Positions 18,246 through 27,260 of a DNA stretch of 64,000 nucleotides are shown piece by piece. The position numbers were made by a program, and so were the translations under genes. The DNA lies in assembly GCA_021325635.1 (NCBI GenBank), contig JAJPGV010000035.1:186001-250000 (forward strand), given 5' to 3'. The stretch's first letter is position 1. Every line of letters starts with the position of its first letter. This DNA is from Chloroflexota bacterium. Lineage in GTDB: Bacteria; Chloroflexota; JAJPGV01. The notes under the pieces are model-generated. The model made no database searches. It was not told where the DNA came from and saw only the letters and a program-made list of their open reading frames with translations.

Positions 18246-19121
18246 ATGGCCATCGTCTCAATGAAGCTGCTGCTGGAAGCAGGCGTCCATTTCGGGCATC
18301 AGACCAAGCGCTGGAATCCGAAGATGAAGAGCTACATCTTCACCGAGCGCAACGGCATCCACATCATCGACCTGCAGCAAACGGTCACCAAGCTGACCCA
18401 GGCCTACAACTACGTCAAGGAACAGGCGCGAGAAGGCAAGACCATGCTGTTCGTGGGCACGAAGAAGCAGGCCCAGGAATCAGTGCAGGAAGAGGCCCAG
18501 CGCTGCGGCATGTACTTTGTGAACACTCGCTGGCTGGGTGGCATGCTGACCAACTATCAGACCATCCAGCAGCGGCTGAAGCGACTGACCGACCTGGAGG
18601 AGCGCAAGAGCAAAGGCGAGTTCGAGCTGCTCACCAAGAAGGAAGCTCTCAAGCTCCAGGATGAGATGATCAAGCTGAATCGCCTGCTCGGCGGCATCCG
18701 CCAGATGAAGCGGTTGCCTGACCTCCTCTTCATCATCGATACGAAGAAGGAGCACATCGCCGTCAAGGAAGCGAACCGGCTGGGCATCCCGATCGTCTCA
18801 CTGCTGGACACCAATTGCGACCCGGACGAAGTGCAGTGGGGCATTCCGGCCAACGACGACGCCATACGCGCCGTGAAGCTGCTGACCTCCAAGGTGGCCG
18901 ACGCGATCCTGGAAGGCCGGGCGGAAGCGGAAGCCCTGCGCAAGGAGGAGGATGAGGAAAGCCTGCTGGCTGAGGGGTACGAGGGTTACGAAGGGGAAAC
19001 CTATGGCTACGTGGCTGAGCCGGGCGTGGAATACGCTGGGGCTGAGGCTCCGGCCGAGTACGTTGCGCCCGAGGCGGCATACGCTCCTACTGAAGAACCG
19101 GCGCCGGCGATCGCCGAGTAG
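18246..19121 (+). CDS. rpsB: 30S ribosomal protein S2
   Basis: '[47 protein letters not shown]'; acidic Tyr-rich C-terminal extension. Confidence 0.97.
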   Translation: MAIVSMKLLLEAGVHFGHQTKRWNPKMKSYIFTERNGIHIIDLQQTVTKLTQAYNYVKEQAREGKTMLFVGTKKQAQESVQEEAQRCGMYFVNTRWLGGMLTNYQTIQQRLKRLTDLEERKSKGEFELLTKKEALKLQDEMIKLNRLLGGIRQMKRLPDLLFIIDTKKEHIAVKEANRLGIPIVSLLDTNCDPDEVQWGIPANDDAIRAVKLLTSKVADAILEGRAEAEALRKEEDEESLLAEGYEGYEGETYGYVAEPGVEYAGAEAPAEYVAPEAAYAPTEEPAPAIAE

Positions 19122-19198
19122 GAGCGAAAACAGGACTGCTTTGGAATTGATTTTGAAATCACGACATCTTCCGCATGCCGCGGTGGCGGAGCGGCCCC

Positions 19199-19795
19199 GT
19201 GGCTGACATTTCGGCCACGGTCATCAAGCAGCTGCGCGACCGTACCGGCGCCGGCGTCATGGATTGCCGGAAGGCTCTGGAGGAAACCGGCGGGGACCTG
19301 GATAAGTCCGAAGCGATCATCAAGCGCAGGGGGCTGGAGCGCGCGGACAAGCTGGCCGACCGGGAGGCATCGCAGGGCCTCGTAGACGCGTACGTTCACG
19401 GCGTGGGCAACATCGGCGTACTGGTCGAAGTCAACTGCGGCACCGATTTCGTCGCGCGCAATCCTGAGTTCAAGGACCTGGTGCACGAAATTGCCCTGCA
19501 GATCGCGGCCACGAACCCGGTGGCGATCGACGTCGATAGTGTGGATGCTGCTTGGTTGGACAAGGAGCGGGCTGCGTACCGGTCCGAAGCCGACGTTGCC
19601 AGCAAGCCCCAGGAGATTCAGAACAAGATCATCGATGGCCGGCTGCAGAAGCGTCTGCAGGAAGTGGTGCTGATGAAGCAGCCCCACATCAAGGACCCCG
19701 ATAAGACGATCGAAGAGCTGGTCAAGGAGAAGAGCGGCAAGTTCGGCGAACCGATCCGAATTCGGCGTTTCGCCCGCTTCGAGCTGGGGAAGTAG
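19199..19795 (+). CDS. tsf: Elongation factor Ts
   Basis: GTG start at 19199; 'TVIKQLRDRTGAGVMDCRKALEETGGDLDKS', 'LVEVNCGTDFVARN'. Confidence 0.96.
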   Translation: MADISATVIKQLRDRTGAGVMDCRKALEETGGDLDKSEAIIKRRGLERADKLADREASQGLVDAYVHGVGNIGVLVEVNCGTDFVARNPEFKDLVHEIALQIAATNPVAIDVDSVDAAWLDKERAAYRSEADVASKPQEIQNKIIDGRLQKRLQEVVLMKQPHIKDPDKTIEELVKEKSGKFGEPIRIRRFARFELGK

Positions 19796-20521
19796 GTGGC
19801 CGACCTCCGCTATAAGCGGATTCTGCTCAAGCTGAGCGGCGAAGCGCTCATGGGCAACAAGGAATTTGGGCTGGATCTGCCTGTAGTGCAGGAGGTGGCC
19901 AACCAGATCCGGCTGGCCAGCGAGCTCGGCGCGGAGATAGGCCTCGTCGTGGGCGGCGGCAACATCTTTCGTGGGTTGGCCGCGAGCGAAGCCGGCATGG
20001 ACCGTGTTCAGGCCGACTACATGGGTATGCTGGCGACCGTGATGAACGCCATGGCGCTGCAGGACGCGCTGGAGAAGCTGGACGTGCCGACGCGCATGCA
20101 GACTGCTATACCGATGGCCTCGGTGGCCGAGCCGTACATTCGGCGAAGGGCGACGAGACACATCGAAAAGGGCCGCGTCGTCATCTTCGCGGCGGGCACG
20201 GGCAATCCTTACGTCACGACCGATACCGCCGGGGCCCTGCGAGCGATGGAGATCGACGCCGAGGTGCTGTTGCTGGCGAAGAATAAGGTCGATGGCGTGT
20301 ATGACGCCGATCCCCTGAAGATTCCGACGGCCAAGAAGTTCGACCGGTTGACCTACATCGAGTTCCTCAATCTCGGGCTCTCGGTCATGGATCCAACGGC
20401 GATTACGCTGTGCATGGACAACCGGTTGCCTATCATCGTCTTTGCCTTACCGGGTGACGACAATCTGCGGCGCATCGTTCGCGGAGAAGATCATCGCGGC
20501 ACTCTCATCAGCAGCGATTAG
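19796..20521 (+). CDS. pyrH: UMP kinase
   Basis: '[26 protein letters not shown]', '[45 protein letters not shown]'. Confidence 0.97.
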   Translation: MADLRYKRILLKLSGEALMGNKEFGLDLPVVQEVANQIRLASELGAEIGLVVGGGNIFRGLAASEAGMDRVQADYMGMLATVMNAMALQDALEKLDVPTRMQTAIPMASVAEPYIRRRATRHIEKGRVVIFAAGTGNPYVTTDTAGALRAMEIDAEVLLLAKNKVDGVYDADPLKIPTAKKFDRLTYIEFLNLGLSVMDPTAITLCMDNRLPIIVFALPGDDNLRRIVRGEDHRGTLISSD

Positions 20522-20539
20522 GGCGATTTTGAGGTAGAG

Positions 20540-21094
20540 ATGCAGGACATCGTCGATCGGGCGGAAGCCAAGATGAAAGCCTCCATCGAGGTGCTGCGCA
20601 AAGAGCTTGCGACCATCCGCACAGGGAGGGCCTCTCCCGGGCTGGTGGAGCATCTCCACGTGGACTATTACGGTGTAGAGACGCCTCTGAAGCAGCTGGC
20701 CAACATCTCTGTTCCGGAGGCGCGCACGCTGGTCATCCAGCCGTTCGACCGCAACGCCATGGCGGGTATCGAGAAGGCCATCCTGAAGTCGGAGCTGGGC
20801 CTCACGCCGACCAACGACGGCCAGGTGATTCGCCTGGTCATCCCGAGGCTGACTGAGGAGCGCCGTAAGGATCTGGTGAAGCTGGTGCGGCGTCAGCTGG
20901 AGGACGGCCGTGTAGCCGTGCGGAACGTGCGGCGCGAGGCCAACGAGCATCTGAAGGAGCTCGAAAAAGCCAAGGAGCTGTCCGTGGACGATGACAAGCG
21001 CGCCCAGGAGCGCCTCCAGAGGCTGACCGACACCTACGTCAAGCACATCGACGAGATCGGCCACGCCAAGGAGGCGGAGGTCATGGAAGTCTGA
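20540..21094 (+). CDS. frr: Ribosome recycling factor
   Basis: 'MKASIEVLRKELATIRTGRASPGLVEHLHVDYYGVETPLKQLANISVPEARTLVIQPFD'. Confidence 0.97.
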   Translation: MQDIVDRAEAKMKASIEVLRKELATIRTGRASPGLVEHLHVDYYGVETPLKQLANISVPEARTLVIQPFDRNAMAGIEKAILKSELGLTPTNDGQVIRLVIPRLTEERRKDLVKLVRRQLEDGRVAVRNVRREANEHLKELEKAKELSVDDDKRAQERLQRLTDTYVKHIDEIGHAKEAEVMEV

Positions 21095-21182
21095 CGAAGG
21101 CAGCGTCGACGAGCCACGAAACCGGGCTTCGCGCCCCACGATTGGCTTCACCGGCGCCAGACTTCGGGTCAAACTACAGGCA

Positions 21183-21962
21183 ATGACCAGCGCAGCGACC
21201 AGTCCCCGAAGCACGGCAGCGCTCAGTACCGAAGGCGCGGGAGTCCACGTGCCTCGTCATGTCGGCATCATCATGGATGGCAACGGTCGCTGGGCTCAAC
21301 GTCAGGGCCTGCCGCGGGCCATGGGTCACGAGGCCGGCACGCGCAACATCCGGCGAATTTCGGAGAAGGCCCACGAGCTCGGCGTCGCGGTGCTTACGCT
21401 GTACGCCTTTTCGACGGAGAATTGGACCCGGCCGGACTGGGAAGTCAAGGCGCTGATGCGCATCTTCGGCGAGACCGTCCGCCGCGAAAAGCGCACTATC
21501 CTCGAGAACAACATCCAGCTCCACGTCATCGGCAGGTTGGAGGGCATTCCGGCAACGCTGCGGAAGGAGATCGAGGCGGCCGTCCGTGAAAGCGCCGCCA
21601 ATGACGGCCTCAAGCTGAACGTCGCCTTCAATTACGGTGGGCGCGCCGAAATCCTGGATGCGGTGAAACGCATGTTGCGCGACCAGGTGGATCCGGACGC
21701 CGTTACTGAGGAGCTGTTCGGGCGTTATCTCTACACGTCGGAGCTGCCCGATCCCGACCTGGTGATCCGCACCGCCGGGGAAATGCGCCTCAGTAACTTT
21801 CTGATTTGGCAGGCGGCTTACAGCGAGTACTACTCCACGCCGGTGTTCTGGCCGGACTTCGACCAGCACGAGTTCGAGCTGGCAATCGAAAGCTACAGCC
21901 AGCGCCAACGCAAGTTCGGCGGCATCGGGGAGTCCTTCAGCTCCCGACCTTCTTCCCGTTGA
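21183..21962 (+). CDS. uppS: Undecaprenyl diphosphate synthase (isoprenyl transferase)
   Basis: 'VPRHVGIIMDGNGRWAQRQGLPRAMGHEAGTRNIRRI', 'LTLYAFSTENWTRP', 'DLVIRTAGEMRLSNFLIWQAAYSEYYSTPVFWPDF'. Confidence 0.97.
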   Translation: MTSAATSPRSTAALSTEGAGVHVPRHVGIIMDGNGRWAQRQGLPRAMGHEAGTRNIRRISEKAHELGVAVLTLYAFSTENWTRPDWEVKALMRIFGETVRREKRTILENNIQLHVIGRLEGIPATLRKEIEAAVRESAANDGLKLNVAFNYGGRAEILDAVKRMLRDQVDPDAVTEELFGRYLYTSELPDPDLVIRTAGEMRLSNFLIWQAAYSEYYSTPVFWPDFDQHEFELAIESYSQRQRKFGGIGESFSSRPSSR

Positions 21963-22753
21963 CGGCTGCCCGGCTGCGGACGCTGACGGCTATCGCCTGG
22001 GCGCCGCTCAACCTGGGGCTGCTGTACCTTGGCGGCTGGGAGTGGCTGTTGTGGGTAGCCATCCTGGCGATCGTGGCGACGTCGGAGATGCTGACCCTCG
22101 CGGCCAAGTCCGGCCGACCCCCGCTACCATGGGTCGGACCGCTCATCGTCTTCGTCTCGCTCGTTGGGGCATGGGCCATGCCTGGCAGCGGCTTCTTTCT
22201 GCTCGTAGGACCGCTGCTCATGCTCAGCTTGCTGGCGCTGCTGCTGTGCCACGGACAGAGCAACGCCTTCGAGCGTTGGGGCGTCACCACCTCCGCAGGG
22301 CTGTATGCCGGATTCCTCGTTGCTTACATGGTGCTGCTGCGCGATCGGGCCGATGGTCTGTGGTGGATGGGGGCGGCCCTGGTGTGCACCTGGGCGTTCG
22401 ACAGCGCCGCCTACTTGCTTGGCCGTCGTTTTGGCAGGCGGAAGCTCTGGCCGGCAGTCAGCCCGGGGAAGACCTGGGCCGGCACCCTCGGTGGCACGCT
22501 GGTCGCTATGGCAGTTAGTCTGGCGACCGTGCATTTCCTCAAGCTGTCTTACCCGCAAGCGCTCGGTTTGGGCCTAGTGGTGGCGGTGCTGGCGCAGCTT
22601 GGCGACCTCGTGGAGTCGGTGATCAAGCGACAGGTTGGTGTGAAAGACACCGGGACCTTCCTCCCGGGCCATGGTGGAATCCTGGACCGCATCGACGGTC
22701 TGCTGTTTTCGACAGTTGGCGTCTTCTACTTCGCTACGCTTGTCGGCAGGTAG
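21959..22753 (+). CDS. cdsA: Phosphatidate cytidylyltransferase
   Basis: TTG start at 21959 overlapping the uppS stop (TTGA); C-terminal signature 'SVIKRQVGVKDTGTFLPGHGGILDRIDGLLFS'. Confidence 0.92.
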   Translation: MTAARLRTLTAIAWAPLNLGLLYLGGWEWLLWVAILAIVATSEMLTLAAKSGRPPLPWVGPLIVFVSLVGAWAMPGSGFFLLVGPLLMLSLLALLLCHGQSNAFERWGVTTSAGLYAGFLVAYMVLLRDRADGLWWMGAALVCTWAFDSAAYLLGRRFGRRKLWPAVSPGKTWAGTLGGTLVAMAVSLATVHFLKLSYPQALGLGLVVAVLAQLGDLVESVIKRQVGVKDTGTFLPGHGGILDRIDGLLFSTVGVFYFATLVGR

Positions 22754-22761
22754 GCACGACA

Positions 22762-23982
22762 TTGGCTTCACCCTCAGCTCACCTCCGCCGCCATGGGCAG
22801 GATCGAAGAGACGCCGAGCCGCCACGGCGGTTGGCGATCCTGGGCAGCACTGGCTCCATCGGCACGCAGACGCTCGACGTCGTGGCCCAATTCCCCGAGC
22901 GCTTCGAGGTCGTGGGCCTGGCCGCGTCACGCCAGTCGCCACTCTTGGAGGAGCAGCGTGAGCGCTTCAAGCCGAAGGTCGTGGCCACCGACCCTCAGGC
23001 GCTGATCGATCTGGCTTCGCGCGACGACGTCGACCTCGTGGTGGTGGGAACTTCGGGGAAGGCCGGTTTCGAGCCGACGCTGGCCGCGCTCGCGCGCGGG
23101 ACGACGGTTGCCCTGGCGAACAAAGAGACGCTGATCATGGCTGGCGACCTGGTGATGCGCCAGGCCCGGACGAGCGGCGCTGAGGTCTATCCCATTGACA
23201 GCGAGCACAGCGCGGTTTGGCAGTGTCTCGCGGGCGAGGATCGAAGACGTGTGCAGCGGTTGATCCTGACCGCTTCCGGAGGGCCATTCCGTGAACTCCC
23301 CTTGGAAGCATTCGCTCAGGTAACGCCCGATACGGCGCTGAAGCATCCGAACTGGGTGATGGGGCCCAAGATCACCATCGATTCCGCCACGCTGATGAAC
23401 AAGGGGCTGGAGATCCTGGAGGCTCATCATCTCTTCGATCTGCCCTTCGAGCAGGTGGACGCGATCATCCATCCGCAGTCGATCATCCATTCCATGGTCG
23501 AGTTCGTGGACGGTTCCATCAAGGCCCAGCTGGGCGTGCCCGACATGAGAGTGCCAATCGCCTACGCCATCGCCTACCCCGAGCGGCTGCCGCTGGATAG
23601 TCCTCACCTGGACGTGGCCGCGAAGGACCTGACCTTTCAGGAAATCGATGACCGCCGCTTTCCCTGCATTGGTCTAGCCAAGGAGGCGGGCAAGCGGGGA
23701 GGGACCTATCCCACGGTGCTCGCGGCGGCAGACGAGCAGGCGGTTCAGCTGTTCCTCGAGCGGCGCATCGGCTTCATGGATATCCCCCGTTTGGTCAGCA
23801 GCGCGCTGGAGAGCCACGAGAGCTTTCCCGAGCCTGAGCTCGGCGACATCTTGGAGGCCGACGCCTGGGCGCGTCACTTCGTGGCGGAGCAGGCCGAGCG
23901 CGATCTGGGGCCGAGAGTGAGCGTGCCTGCCCGATCGCCTGCCGCGCGTACCTCGAACGTTGCTCCGCTGAAAGAGGGGTAG
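22762..23982 (+). CDS. dxr: 1-deoxy-D-xylulose 5-phosphate reductoisomerase (start may be ~22834)
   Basis: 'RRLAILGSTGSIGTQTLDVVAQFPERFEVVGLAA', 'VALANKETLIMAGDLV', 'PIDSEHSAVWQCL'. Confidence 0.96.
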   Translation: MASPSAHLRRHGQDRRDAEPPRRLAILGSTGSIGTQTLDVVAQFPERFEVVGLAASRQSPLLEEQRERFKPKVVATDPQALIDLASRDDVDLVVVGTSGKAGFEPTLAALARGTTVALANKETLIMAGDLVMRQARTSGAEVYPIDSEHSAVWQCLAGEDRRRVQRLILTASGGPFRELPLEAFAQVTPDTALKHPNWVMGPKITIDSATLMNKGLEILEAHHLFDLPFEQVDAIIHPQSIIHSMVEFVDGSIKAQLGVPDMRVPIAYAIAYPERLPLDSPHLDVAAKDLTFQEIDDRRFPCIGLAKEAGKRGGTYPTVLAAADEQAVQLFLERRIGFMDIPRLVSSALESHESFPEPELGDILEADAWARHFVAEQAERDLGPRVSVPARSPAARTSNVAPLKEG

Positions 23983-23989
23983 AAGCGCC

Positions 23990-25024
23990 TTGGACTGGCT
24001 GTGGATCATCCCGATCCTGCTGCTGCTGGTGTTCGTCCACGAGCTGGGCCACTTCATCACCGCCAAGCTGGCGGGCATCACGGTGACCGAGTTCGCGTTT
24101 GGCTACCCGCCGCGTCTCTTCGGCGTGAGGTACAAGGGCACGCTGTACTCGGTGAACCTGCTGCCGCTGGGCGGGTTTACGCGTATGGTGGGTGAGGATG
24201 GCAGCGAAGCCGCCGCCTTGGAGCCGGGGAGCTTCTCATCCAAGCCGAAGCGTGTGCGGACGGTGGTTCTGGCGGCCGGCAGCATCATGAACGCCATTCT
24301 CGCTCCGCTGCTGCTGATGACCGTCTTTCTGATCGGTATGCCAACACCCGATGGTCGAGTCGAGCTGAGCGTCGTCCAGGCCGGCTCGCCTGCAGAGGCC
24401 GCGGGCCTGCGTCCCGGCGACGTCGTGACCGCCATCCAGGGCCAGCCGATTCACAGCGTCAACGATTTCAAAGACCAGGTCCAGTTTCGGCTCGGCCAGC
24501 CGACGACGTTCACCGTTATTCGACAGCAGGCAGCAGTCGACGTCACGCTCACGCCGCGCGAAAATCCTCCGCCTGGCGAAGGAGCCGTGGGCGTAGCGAT
24601 CCACGAACAGCTGGTGAACCGGCAGTATCCTGTCTGGACGGCCTTCGTCCTCGGGCTGAAGCAGGCCGTGCTCACCTTCGTGCTCATCTGGGTCGGCCTC
24701 ATCCAAACGATCCAGGGCATCGTCGCTCCCGAGTTCCTTGGGCCGGTCGGAATTGCCAGCGTAACCGGACAGGTGGCCCAGCTGGGGCCCTCCTATTTGC
24801 TCCAGTTCGCCGCTTTTCTCAGCGTGAACTTGGCGATCATCAACCTCCTGCCCTTTCCGGCGCTGGATGGTGGACGGATCCTCTTCGTGCTCATCGAGGC
24901 CGTGCGCGGCCGGAGGGTGGATCCGCGCAAGGAGGGCTTTGTGCACCTGATCGGCATGGCGATCCTGCTGATGTTCATCGCCCTGATCAGCTATCATGAC
25001 CTGCTGAATCTGCCGAAGCTTTGA
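23990..25024 (+). CDS. rseP: RIP metalloprotease (site-2 protease)
   Basis: 'LLLVFVHELGHFITAKLAG' (HExxH), PDZ region 'GLRPGDVVTAIQGQPI', 'NLLPFPALDGGRILFVLIEAVRGR'. Confidence 0.94.
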   Translation: MDWLWIIPILLLLVFVHELGHFITAKLAGITVTEFAFGYPPRLFGVRYKGTLYSVNLLPLGGFTRMVGEDGSEAAALEPGSFSSKPKRVRTVVLAAGSIMNAILAPLLLMTVFLIGMPTPDGRVELSVVQAGSPAEAAGLRPGDVVTAIQGQPIHSVNDFKDQVQFRLGQPTTFTVIRQQAAVDVTLTPRENPPPGEGAVGVAIHEQLVNRQYPVWTAFVLGLKQAVLTFVLIWVGLIQTIQGIVAPEFLGPVGIASVTGQVAQLGPSYLLQFAAFLSVNLAIINLLPFPALDGGRILFVLIEAVRGRRVDPRKEGFVHLIGMAILLMFIALISYHDLLNLPKL

Positions 25025-25034
25025 ATCTGGCAGC

Positions 25035-27233
25035 TTGGCCCTGACAAGGAGCTTCGGGCTCCGGATGGTTGGTGGACTTGCCGCGGCGGTCGAACTGGTG
25101 TTGCTGCTGCGAACGCAGGCTCGACCACTGGATTCAGCGACCGCCGTCATCAACGGCTTGGCTTGCGTCCTCGTGCTACTCGCCGGCCTGTCCTACTGGC
25201 GCGCGGTCGGCGCGCCTATTTGGGGCCGTATAGCCCTGCTGTGCCTGGTTCTGGGCGGACTGAGATCGACTGCGGATCTGAGCGGAGGCCGATCCGGCTG
25301 GCTGCTCCATCAGACTATTACCGCCGGCGGCAAGACCGTTACGAGCCGATCCGAGCTCGTCTCCGCGGGCTTCCAGGCGGGCGAAGCGCCGGCCGACCTG
25401 GTCAATGATGCCGCCCTGAACTTCAACGGCGGCGGCGCCCCGGACCGCCGGCATGTGCCGCTCGCCCTGAGCCTGGAGACTTTTGTACAGGGCGATGGCG
25501 TCCTGCGGATCGCGAGCTCGGCACCGGTGGTCGTGACCCTGGGAACACAGGTGCTGTTCGATTCCAACGTGCCGCCCGATACGCCTGATGGCATGGTCAT
25601 GACCCCGAATGGACCCAAGTCGCTGGACGCTATCAAAGCCGAGCTGCGGGCGGCCGGATACGCCGGCCCGCAAGACGATGCGAGCATCATCTTCGCCTAC
25701 GTCCGCACCGCATTGTCGGGGGGCTGGAAGGTGCCGTTTGCCAGCCCTACCGAGCAGCGGTTGCGGGTGGACGTTGCAGCGCAAGACCTGAGCGGCGCCG
25801 CCCTTCAGGCTCAGCTGGAAGCAGCGACCGGCTACGTTGCCCCGACGTCCGGCCGGCTGCAGTGGCTTCGCCGAGCCGCGGCGGCAGCCGATCCATGGCT
25901 CAACGTCGCCACCCTGCTGCTGGCGCTCGTCGTTGTCCTGGCAAGCCTATCCAAGCGGCTCCGATCCCGACCACGACAATGGTATGCATGGCTGGTTGTT
26001 GGTCTGGGAGCCGGTCTCTTCTACGGCCTGCCAACGCTGACCGACTGGGCTTCCCAGGCCTCCCGCCTGGCCGTCCTCTCGGCCGGGGACGACTGGTTCA
26101 CGTACGAAAGCTTCGCCCGGAACATTCGCGCTGGGTCGCTGCTCATGCTCCAAGGCGCTCCCCTGGGGCACGCCGAAGCCTTCTATTACCAGGCGCTGTA
26201 TCCGTATCTGCTGGCGCTCGAGCATTTCGCCCTTGGCCCTTCGGTGAAGGGGCCGATCCTGATGCAGTCCCTGGCGGTCGTTGCGGCCAGCGTGCTGCTG
26301 GCATTCACGCTCCCAGCGCGAATGGAATCGCTCGTGGCCCTGCTGCTGGTGATTGCCAGCGGTGTGATGTTGGAGTGGTTCACGCTGTCGACGTACCTTT
26401 TGTCAGAGAACGCCCTGCTCATGTGCTTGGCGGTGCTGCTGTTCCTGGTCTCCAGGCTCGGTGAGCGGCCGGCTATGAGGCAGCTCATGCTGGTGGGAAC
26501 GGTCATGGGGCTGGCGATTCTCAGCCGCTCCACTGCCTGGCTGGCCCTACCGTTCGTGCTGGCGGTCGTCTGCTGGGATACCGACAGGACGGTCTTCGGC
26601 CGCAGACTGGCGGCCTGTGGTGTTCCGGTGCTGCTGCTGGTGATGCTCATCCCTGCGAGAAACTGGCTGGCAGCGGGCTTCCCGACGCCGATACCCTCGT
26701 CCGGCAGCATCAACATCTACCAGGGACTCGTGCCGCAAGGTCGCACTATCACCACGGAGCCGTGGCTGACGTGGAGCAAGACTTACGATTCGAACGTCGT
26801 CGCCTCAGCCGAGGCTGTGGTCAACGCACCGGGACAGGTTGGGCTGAAGCTCGCCAACAAGGCGCTGTACGTGCTGGGTTTCCCGCGCACGCTGGCCAGC
26901 GGCGACGTTCCCGTGGTCTTCTTTCCGGTCTTTCTGACCTGGCTGCTGGTGTTGGCCGGGATCCTGACCCACCGCCACAGCCGGCTGGCCTGGACGGCGC
27001 TGGCGTTAGGCGTGTCGCATGCCTTCACGCTGGTGATCTTCTTTCCCAACAACTACTACTACCGTCTGCTCATTCCCGCCATGCTGCCGCTGGCAGTCTG
27101 GGATGCGCTGGCAATAGGCAGCTTGCTTTGCGGACTCCCTCAGCCCAGCAAGCTGGGCGCGAGGCTCAAGAGGGCGCTCATAGAGCTCGAGCTCGCTGAA
27201 AAATTGCCTCGGGTCAAGATGGAGGCAGGCTGA
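25035..27233 (+). CDS. Large multi-spanning membrane protein, GT39-like
   Basis: 732 aa, TM-rich, 'AGDDWFTYESFARNIRAGSLL', 'NNYYYRLLIPAMLPLAVW'. Confidence 0.65.
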   Translation: MALTRSFGLRMVGGLAAAVELVLLLRTQARPLDSATAVINGLACVLVLLAGLSYWRAVGAPIWGRIALLCLVLGGLRSTADLSGGRSGWLLHQTITAGGKTVTSRSELVSAGFQAGEAPADLVNDAALNFNGGGAPDRRHVPLALSLETFVQGDGVLRIASSAPVVVTLGTQVLFDSNVPPDTPDGMVMTPNGPKSLDAIKAELRAAGYAGPQDDASIIFAYVRTALSGGWKVPFASPTEQRLRVDVAAQDLSGAALQAQLEAATGYVAPTSGRLQWLRRAAAAADPWLNVATLLLALVVVLASLSKRLRSRPRQWYAWLVVGLGAGLFYGLPTLTDWASQASRLAVLSAGDDWFTYESFARNIRAGSLLMLQGAPLGHAEAFYYQALYPYLLALEHFALGPSVKGPILMQSLAVVAASVLLAFTLPARMESLVALLLVIASGVMLEWFTLSTYLLSENALLMCLAVLLFLVSRLGERPAMRQLMLVGTVMGLAILSRSTAWLALPFVLAVVCWDTDRTVFGRRLAACGVPVLLLVMLIPARNWLAAGFPTPIPSSGSINIYQGLVPQGRTITTEPWLTWSKTYDSNVVASAEAVVNAPGQVGLKLANKALYVLGFPRTLASGDVPVVFFPVFLTWLLVLAGILTHRHSRLAWTALALGVSHAFTLVIFFPNNYYYRLLIPAMLPLAVWDALAIGSLLCGLPQPSKLGARLKRALIELELAEKLPRVKMEAG

Positions 27234-27260
27234 TCGGGCCCGAGTGAGACGCTTGCAGCG

